A stretch of DNA of 9,818 bases. Origin: an uncultured Xanthobacteraceae bacterium (lineage in GTDB: Bacteria; Pseudomonadota; Alphaproteobacteria; Rhizobiales; Xanthobacteraceae). Positions 6,481 to 9,818 of the stretch are shown in pieces (positions within the stretch are counted from its first letter, which is position 1; every line of letters begins with the position of its first letter). Location of the stretch: positions 1 through 9,818 of the forward strand of contig CATPBC010000274.1 of NCBI GenBank assembly GCA_955652195.1, given 5' to 3'. The notes beneath the pieces were generated by a model. The model had not been told where the DNA came from. It saw nothing but the letters and a program-made list of their open reading frames with translations, and did not search any database. The position numbers and the translations under genes are program-made.

Positions 6481-7017
6481 ATGGCGCAAAGGCGTGGCAT
6501 GCCGATCGTTTTGATCCGGGCCGCGATAGCAGCGCTGTTTGTGCTCCGCTGCGCCGCCCATCCGGCTGCGGCCGGCAGCGACGCGACCACGAGCGGACTG
6601 CCGGTTCCACGGTTTGTCACTCTCAAGGCGGACCGGGTGACGGTGCGGGGCGGTCCCGACAAAGCCCACGACGTTGCCTGGATCTATACCCGCGCCGGCT
6701 GGCCGGTCGAAATCACCGCCGAATTCGAAAACTGGCGCCGCATTCGCGACTGCGATGGCTCTGAGGGTTGGGTCTATCACTCGCTGTTGTCGGGAAGGCG
6801 AATGGCGGCGGTGCAACTAAAAACCAAGACCGATCTGGCGCCGCTTCATCAAACGCCGGACGCCCACAGCGCCGTGCTCGCGCGCTTGCAAGTCGGCGTG
6901 CTCGGTTCCGTCAAGCGCTGCACCGGATCGTGGTGTCAGATCTCTGGCGATGGCTTTGCCGGCTGGATCGAGCAGAGCGCTTTGTGGGGCGTTTATCCCG
7001 ACGAGAAAATTGAATGA
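6481..7017 (+). CDS. Exported double SH3b-domain protein
   Basis: From ATG 6481 this is a 178-residue protein with a signal peptide: basic MAQRRG, a hydrophobic stretch from residue 8 to about 22, and an AAA cleavage region near residue 31. Two bacterial SH3-like repeats follow. The first (about 43-107) contains VTVRGGPD, WPVEITAEFENWRRIRD and EGWVYHSLLSGRR. The second (about 110-170) contains VKRCTGSWCQISGDGFAGWIEQSALWGVY. Such SH3b modules in exported proteins often bind peptidoglycan or peptides; no catalytic domain is present, so a periplasmic binding role is only inferred. Four cysteines occur (24, 91, 147, 152), three of them after the predicted cleavage site. The Arg before Cys24 argues against a lipoprotein signal. 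AGGCGA before ATG 6481 supports this start. An ATG at 6499 would also give a signal peptide, and one at 6406 would put 25 extra charged residues before it. The next gene overlaps by four bases. Confidence 0.85.
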   Translation: MAQRRGMPIVLIRAAIAALFVLRCAAHPAAAGSDATTSGLPVPRFVTLKADRVTVRGGPDKAHDVAWIYTRAGWPVEITAEFENWRRIRDCDGSEGWVYHSLLSGRRMAAVQLKTKTDLAPLHQTPDAHSAVLARLQVGVLGSVKRCTGSWCQISGDGFAGWIEQSALWGVYPDEKIE

Positions 7018-7316
7018 TCGCCAGAGTGCCGTCGATGAAGGGGACGAAACCGCGACGCGCGCGCCGGTTTGGGATTGCCGCCGTCACCGGCGCCCATCTG
7101 ATCGTATCATGTCTGATCGCATCATGTCTGATCGGGCCGGCCGCCGCGCAGCAGGCGGCAGCAACAAAAAGACCCACCGTTGCTTTGCCGGCGCTGGCCG
7201 CTCAGGGCTTCGAAGTCAAAGCGGCATTCGCCTCATATCTCGTGCTGCAGAAGGGCAAAGACGTGTGGCTTTGCTACATGCTGCAGACGCGCTCGAGCTG
7301 CGAGCCGGCGGAATAA
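7014..7316 (+). CDS. Small exported protein of unknown function
   Basis: This 100-residue protein starts in the ATGA that overlaps the stop of the SH3-domain gene, so translation is probably coupled. Residues 1-20 are very basic (RRARR), residues about 20-41 are hydrophobic and the sequence GPAAAQQ (41-47) looks like a signal-peptidase site. That leaves a mature part of about 55 residues. The mature part has a recognisable core, AAQGFEVKAAFASYLVLQKGKDVWLCYM, with two late cysteines (87 and 96) that could form a disulfide in the periplasm. I do not recognise a named family. The pairing with an SH3b protein suggests a shared envelope role, but this is inference. An in-frame ATG at 7035 is an alternative start. 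The hydrophobic core contains a 15-bp tandem repeat. The gene converges with irr, whose stop is 54 bp away. Confidence 0.75.
   Translation: MIARVPSMKGTKPRRARRFGIAAVTGAHLIVSCLIASCLIGPAAAQQAAATKRPTVALPALAAQGFEVKAAFASYLVLQKGKDVWLCYMLQTRSSCEPAE
7098..7137. repeat. 15-bp tandem repeat inside a signal peptide
   Basis: CTGATCGTATCATGT (7098-7112) and CTGATCGCATCATGT (7113-7127) differ at one base. A third partial copy, CTGATCGGGC, follows at 7128-7137. In the reading frame of the small exported protein this encodes L-I-V-S-C, L-I-A-S-C, L-I-G. The repeat therefore lengthens the hydrophobic core in steps of five residues without breaking the frame. Confidence 0.85.
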
Positions 7317-7370
7317 CCGGCACCGCATCCAATTTCAGATGATCGCTCGAAGATTAAGGGTGACTACAAT

Positions 7371-7865
7371 TCAGGGCTGCTTGCGGCGCAAGCGCACAAC
7401 GACATCGATCTGGGCGATCTCATAGCCCTCAGGTGGAACGGGCGCTTTGCCGACCACCACGTCGCTTGCCGGGATATCCAACAGCTCGTTCTGTTCCTCG
7501 ATGAAAAAATGGTGGTGCATCGAGTTGTTGGTGTCGAAATAGGCCCTTGAGCCATCCACCGCGACCTGCCGTAACAGGCCTACGTCGGTAAACTGGTGCA
7601 GCGTGTTGTAAACAGTGGCGAGGGATACCGGCACCTTAGCGCGCGTCGCCTCTTCGTAGAGCATTTCCGCGGTCACGTGCCGGTCGCCTTTGGCAAACAA
7701 AATCCAGCCGAGCGCCATGCGCTGGCGGGTCGGGCGCAGCCCGACATTGCGCAGCTTGGTTTTCACATCGTGCCAGGGACACCCGGTCAGTTCGCCGGGT
7801 TTGATCGCAGCCGGCTGATGAGCCAGCGCGGTTGGGGCAAAAGCGATCGGCGGCGGCTGTTTCAT
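7371..7865 (-). CDS. irr: Iron response regulator Irr (Fur family)
   Basis: This 164-residue Fur-superfamily regulator carries the Irr hallmarks. An N-terminal heme regulatory motif GCPWHDV places Cys29 at about the position of the heme-binding cysteine of Bradyrhizobium Irr. The DNA-binding part contains GLRPTRQRMALGWILF and TAEMLYEEATRAKVPVSLATVYNTL (residues 65-89). The dimer part has the three-histidine motif HHH at 117-119, known in Irr as a second heme site. In this family Irr accumulates under low iron, represses heme synthesis and iron-using genes, and is degraded when heme is delivered. The retained GCPW motif suggests heme-dependent turnover here too. The start ATG 7865 lies in the last of three copies of a 17-bp repeat, and no clear ribosome binding site precedes it. 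A separate promoter is expected upstream, divergent from fabA. Confidence 0.96.
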   Translation of the reverse strand: MKQPPPIAFAPTALAHQPAAIKPGELTGCPWHDVKTKLRNVGLRPTRQRMALGWILFAKGDRHVTAEMLYEEATRAKVPVSLATVYNTLHQFTDVGLLRQVAVDGSRAYFDTNNSMHHHFFIEEQNELLDIPASDVVVGKAPVPPEGYEIAQIDVVVRLRRKQP

Positions 7866-7899
7866 TGTGGACGCTGTTTCATTACGAACGCTGTTTCAT
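7856..7899 (-). repeat. 17-bp tandem repeat carrying three successive start codons at the 5' end of irr
   Basis: The 10-mer ATGAAACAGC (minus strand) occurs three times at exact 17-bp spacing: 7899-7890, 7882-7873 and 7865-7856. The first two copies continue similarly (GTTCGTA and GTCCACA). Because 17 is not a multiple of three, the three ATGs lie in three different frames. The last ATG is the start of irr. The first two open mini-ORFs of five and six codons. Confidence 0.9.
7862..7899 (-). other. Two overlapping mini-ORFs (MKQRS and MKQRPQ) leading into irr
   Basis: From ATG 7899 the frame reads M-K-Q-R-S and stops at TAA (7884-7882), whose last A is the first base of the next ATG (7882), a TAATG junction. 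From ATG 7882 it reads M-K-Q-R-P-Q and stops at TGA (7864-7862), which overlaps the irr ATG (7865-7863) as ATGA. A ribosome starting at the first ATG could thus re-initiate twice and reach irr. Nothing shows that these codons are translated: only a weak GGGAAA lies about 15 nt before the first ATG. Confidence 0.4.
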
Positions 7900-7960
7900 C
7901 GTGAACCGTAGCAATTTCCCGACGGCGCTGCGCACCGGCGAGATCGTTGCGGACGCAATC

Positions 7961-7966
7961 ATTATA
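7961..7966 (-). promoter_or_regulatory. Candidate -10 box for irr
   Basis: Read on the minus strand this is a perfect TATAAT, which is conspicuous in a GC-rich region. It would place the transcript start some 50 nt upstream of the first mini-ORF. The best -35 candidate is TTGCGG at 15-bp spacing, which is weak, so the promoter may need an activator or may not be real. Confidence 0.35.
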
Positions 7967-8041
7967 CGACAGTTTTCGCTGCCGCAACCGCCGCTGCCCA
8001 ATGGTTTTGCGCGCGCAGTATGCAGTTGCGGCATGGTGGAA

Positions 8042-8060
8042 GGTGCGGCTTTGCCGCGCT
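8042..8060 (+). other. Hairpin in the fabA upstream region
   Basis: GCGGC (8045-8049) and GCCGC (8053-8057) form a perfect 5-bp stem over a TTT loop. The stem extends outward to eight pairs (8042-8049 with 8053-8060), including two G-T pairs. It lies about 60 nt upstream of the fabA start and could be part of the leader if transcription begins before it. There is no T-run after it. Confidence 0.3.
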
Positions 8061-8075
8061 ATCCCAATATGTTAG

Positions 8076-8097
8076 GGAATTAAGCATTCCGCCGGAA
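8076..8097 (+). promoter_or_regulatory. Overlapping dyads just upstream of fabA, candidate operator
   Basis: GGAAT (8076-8080) and ATTCC (8086-8090) form a perfect inverted repeat with five bases between. TTCCG (8087-8091) and CGGAA (8093-8097) form a second one that shares the TTCC half. The three alternating half-sites end 20 bases before ATG 8118. I do not recognise a known binding motif, and the site does not resemble the Irr control element as I remember it. Confidence 0.3.
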
Positions 8098-8117
8098 ATC
8101 ACGGAGCTGGATCGCGG

Positions 8118-8645
8118 ATGCAGGAACGCCGCTCGCATTTTGAATATGAGGACCTTCTCGCGTGCGGGAGGGGCGAACTCTTCGCGGAAGGGCCGCAATT
8201 GCCGCTGCCGCCGATGCTGATGTTCGATCGTATCTCGGAGATCGCCGAGGTCGGCGGTCAGTACGGCAAGGGGCTGGTCCGCGCCGTGCTCGAGCTCAAA
8301 CCCGACCTCTGGTTCTTTCCCTGCCACTTCAAAGGCGATCCGGTGATGCCGGGCTGCCTCGGCCTCGATGCGCTGTGGCAATTGCTCGGTTTTTTCCTCG
8401 GCTGGGTCGGTTCACCGGGTAAAGGCCGCGCGCTCGGCATGGGCGAAATCAAGTTCTCGGGCCAGGTCCTGCCGACGATGAAAAAGATCGTTTACGGCAT
8501 CGACATCAAACGCGTGATGCGCTCGAAACTGGTGCTCGGCATCGCCGACGGCTGGCTCTCGGCCGACGGCTCGGTCATCTATCACGCGCTCGATCTCAAG
8601 GTCGGACTGTTCCGCAATACCGAGCCGCAGACCAGCGAAGCGTAA
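8118..8645 (+). CDS. fabA: 3-hydroxydecanoyl-ACP dehydratase/isomerase FabA
   Basis: This 175-residue hot-dog-fold enzyme has the FabA catalytic pair in [21 protein letters not shown] (starting at 68): His70 and Asp84, the same numbering as the E. coli enzyme. Other family blocks are [12 protein letters not shown] (28-39), [18 protein letters not shown] (50-67) and [16 protein letters not shown] (109-124). FabA dehydrates 3-hydroxyacyl-ACP and isomerises trans-2-decenoyl-ACP to cis-3-decenoyl-ACP, the branch point for unsaturated fatty acids in the cytoplasm. ATG 8118 is set by the family length, with GGAG 11 bases upstream. Partner fabB follows 141 nt later on the same strand. In related genomes fabI commonly follows fabB, beyond this window. 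The gene is divergent from irr across a 218-bp region. Confidence 0.97.
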   Translation: MQERRSHFEYEDLLACGRGELFAEGPQLPLPPMLMFDRISEIAEVGGQYGKGLVRAVLELKPDLWFFPCHFKGDPVMPGCLGLDALWQLLGFFLGWVGSPGKGRALGMGEIKFSGQVLPTMKKIVYGIDIKRVMRSKLVLGIADGWLSADGSVIYHALDLKVGLFRNTEPQTSEA

Positions 8646-8697
8646 GAACGCGTTTCGGTGGATGGGCTGAAAATGCCGCCGGCTTTGAGACAGGATC

Positions 8698-8790
8698 ATG
8701 CTCGGAGCGATTGATATGATCCACGAAGCGAGCGCCGGTTTGACCAAGACCATCATCAACACAGGCGTCTCCAATCGAGGCTTGAGATGA
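8698..8790 (+). CDS. Possible small ORF whose stop overlaps the fabB start
   Basis: Between fabA and fabB an ORF of 30 codons opens at ATG 8698 (with AGGA close before it). It contains a second ATG at 8716, preceded by GGAG at 8704-8707 with ideal 8-nt spacing, which would give 24 residues. It ends in TGA 8788-8790, overlapping the fabB ATG (8787-8789) as ATGA. The peptide from 8716 begins [11 protein letters not shown] and has no signal peptide or motif that I recognise. It may be a real small protein, a leader that couples translation to fabB, or chance. Confidence 0.3.
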   Translation: MLGAIDMIHEASAGLTKTIINTGVSNRGLR

Positions 8791-9818
8791 AACGCGTCGT
8801 CGTCAGCGGGATGGGCATCGTCGCCTCCATCGGCAACAACACGCAGGAAGTGCTGGCTTCGCTGCGCGAAGCAAAGTCCGGCATCGTCCGCGCCGATAAA
8901 TATGCCGAGCTCGGGTTTCGCTGCCAGGTTCACGGTGCGCCCACGCTCGAGGCGAGCGATGCAATCGATCGTCGCGCCATGCGGTTTTTAGGCGGGGGCG
9001 CTGCCTGGAATCACGTCGCGATGGAGCAGGCAATCCGCGATGCCGGTCTCGATGAGACCGACGTGTCAAACGATCGCACTGGCATCATCATGGGTTCGGG
9101 CGGCCCCTCGACACGGACGATCGTCGAAAGCGCCGATATCACGCGCAGCAAAGGGCCGAAGCGGGTCGGCCCATTTGCGGTTCCCAAGGCAATGTCATCG
9201 ACCGCCTCAGCGACGCTTGCGACCTGGTTCAAGATCAAAGGCGTCAATTACTCGATCTCATCCGCTTGCGCCACGTCCAACCATTGTATCGGCAACGGTT
9301 TCGAAACGATCCAGACCGGCAAGCAAGACATTGTCTTCGCCGGCGGATGCGAGGAGCTCGATTGGACGCTCTCGGTGCTGTTCGATGCAATGGGCGCCAT
9401 GTCGTCGAGTTTCAACCAGACGCCGGCGAAAGCCTCGCGCGCCTACGACGCCGATCGTGACGGTTTCGTCATCGCTGGCGGCGCCGGCGTTCTCGTCCTT
9501 GAAGAACTCGACCACGCCAAAGCGCGCGGCGCGAAAATCTATGCCGAGGTCGCCGGCTATGGCGCCACCTCCGACGGCGCCGACATGGTGCAGCCATCGG
9601 GCGAAGGCGCCGTGCGCTGCATGAAGATGGCGCTCGCTTCGGTAAAACCGCCGGTCGATTACATCAATCCGCATGCCACCTCCACCCCGATCGGCGACCT
9701 CAAAGAGATCGAGGCGATCCGCGAGGTGTTCGGCGCAAAATGCCCGCCGATATCGGCAACCAAATCGCTTACCGGACATTCGCTCGGCGCCGCCGGCGCG
9801 CAGGAAGCAATCTATTCG
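8787..9818 (+). CDS. fabB: 3-oxoacyl-ACP synthase I FabB (3' end beyond window)
   Basis: The frame stays open for 344 codons from ATG 8787 to the last base, out of about 405 expected, so the C-terminal part is missing only because the window ends. The thiolase-fold active site is complete: nucleophile Cys161 in SSACATSNH, His296 in NPHATSTP, Lys326 in [10 protein letters not shown] and His331 in the same block. Each is two residues lower than in E. coli FabB. It condenses malonyl-ACP with acyl-ACP and elongates the cis-3-decenoyl-ACP made by FabA, which commits carbon to unsaturated fatty acids. GAGG at 8777-8780, six bases before the ATG, is a good ribosome binding site. The start also overlaps the stop of a small ORF. 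Co-transcription with fabA is likely. Confidence 0.97.
   Translation, partial: MKRVVVSGMGIVASIGNNTQEVLASLREAKSGIVRADKYAELGFRCQVHGAPTLEASDAIDRRAMRFLGGGAAWNHVAMEQAIRDAGLDETDVSNDRTGIIMGSGGPSTRTIVESADITRSKGPKRVGPFAVPKAMSSTASATLATWFKIKGVNYSISSACATSNHCIGNGFETIQTGKQDIVFAGGCEELDWTLSVLFDAMGAMSSSFNQTPAKASRAYDADRDGFVIAGGAGVLVLEELDHAKARGAKIYAEVAGYGATSDGADMVQPSGEGAVRCMKMALASVKPPVDYINPHATSTPIGDLKEIEAIREVFGAKCPPISATKSLTGHSLGAAGAQEAIYS

Noticed and set aside
7856..7899. The triple 17-bp repeat as a CRISPR-like array or iteron
   Set aside because: The units are directly adjacent with no spacers, only three copies exist, and they coincide with a gene start.
7962..8381. Minus-strand open frame spanning the irr-fabA gap and into fabA
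   Set aside because: Most of it is antisense to fabA, and the remainder has no motif or clear ribosome binding site.

Overview
The window looks like ordinary chromosome of a high-GC alphaproteobacterium of the order Hyphomicrobiales (Rhizobiales), most likely on the Bradyrhizobiaceae/Xanthobacteraceae side. The best evidence is an Irr-type Fur-family regulator that keeps an N-terminal GCPW heme motif. It sits next to divergent fabA-fabB, and the window also has a ProXp-ala / thioredoxin-TPR / LON-domain gene string. This placement comes from protein family recognition, not from a search. Nothing marks the window as a phage, plasmid or island, and there is no transposase, CRISPR array or toxin-antitoxin pair.

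Layout. Positions 1-1708 (minus strand) hold a ProXp-ala-like tRNA editing protein, a CnoX/YbbN-type thioredoxin-TPR protein and the first codons of a LON-substrate-binding-domain protein, which together form a protein quality-control string. A tRNA-Gly(GCC) lies at 1852-1926 and a CynX/NimT-type MFS exporter at 1985-3217, both on the plus strand. The 207-bp gap before the next gene carries a 75-bp palindromic element and a second repeat-like string. Positions 3425-6219 (minus strand) are a probable two-gene operon: a D-2-hydroxyacid (glycerate/hydroxypyruvate) dehydrogenase followed 20 nt later by a secreted gamma-glutamyltranspeptidase. Positions 6481-7316 (plus strand) encode two small exported proteins that overlap by ATGA: a double SH3b-domain protein and an unknown protein of about 55 residues after processing. 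Irr is on the minus strand at 7371-7865. fabA (8118-8645) and fabB (8787 to the window edge, truncated) run the other way and start the unsaturated fatty-acid branch.

The core genes are familiar, and I do not claim an undescribed system. The most interesting signals lie between genes. Short tandem duplications (9-17 bp) sit at or near several gene starts. The most striking is at irr, where a 17-bp unit carrying the start codon occurs three times and creates two minimal upstream ORFs whose stops overlap the next start, ending at the irr ATG. Other signals are two overlapping, mutually exclusive hairpins between the thioredoxin and LON-domain genes, a small ORF whose stop overlaps the fabB start, overlapping dyads just before fabA, and the palindromic element at 3336-3410.
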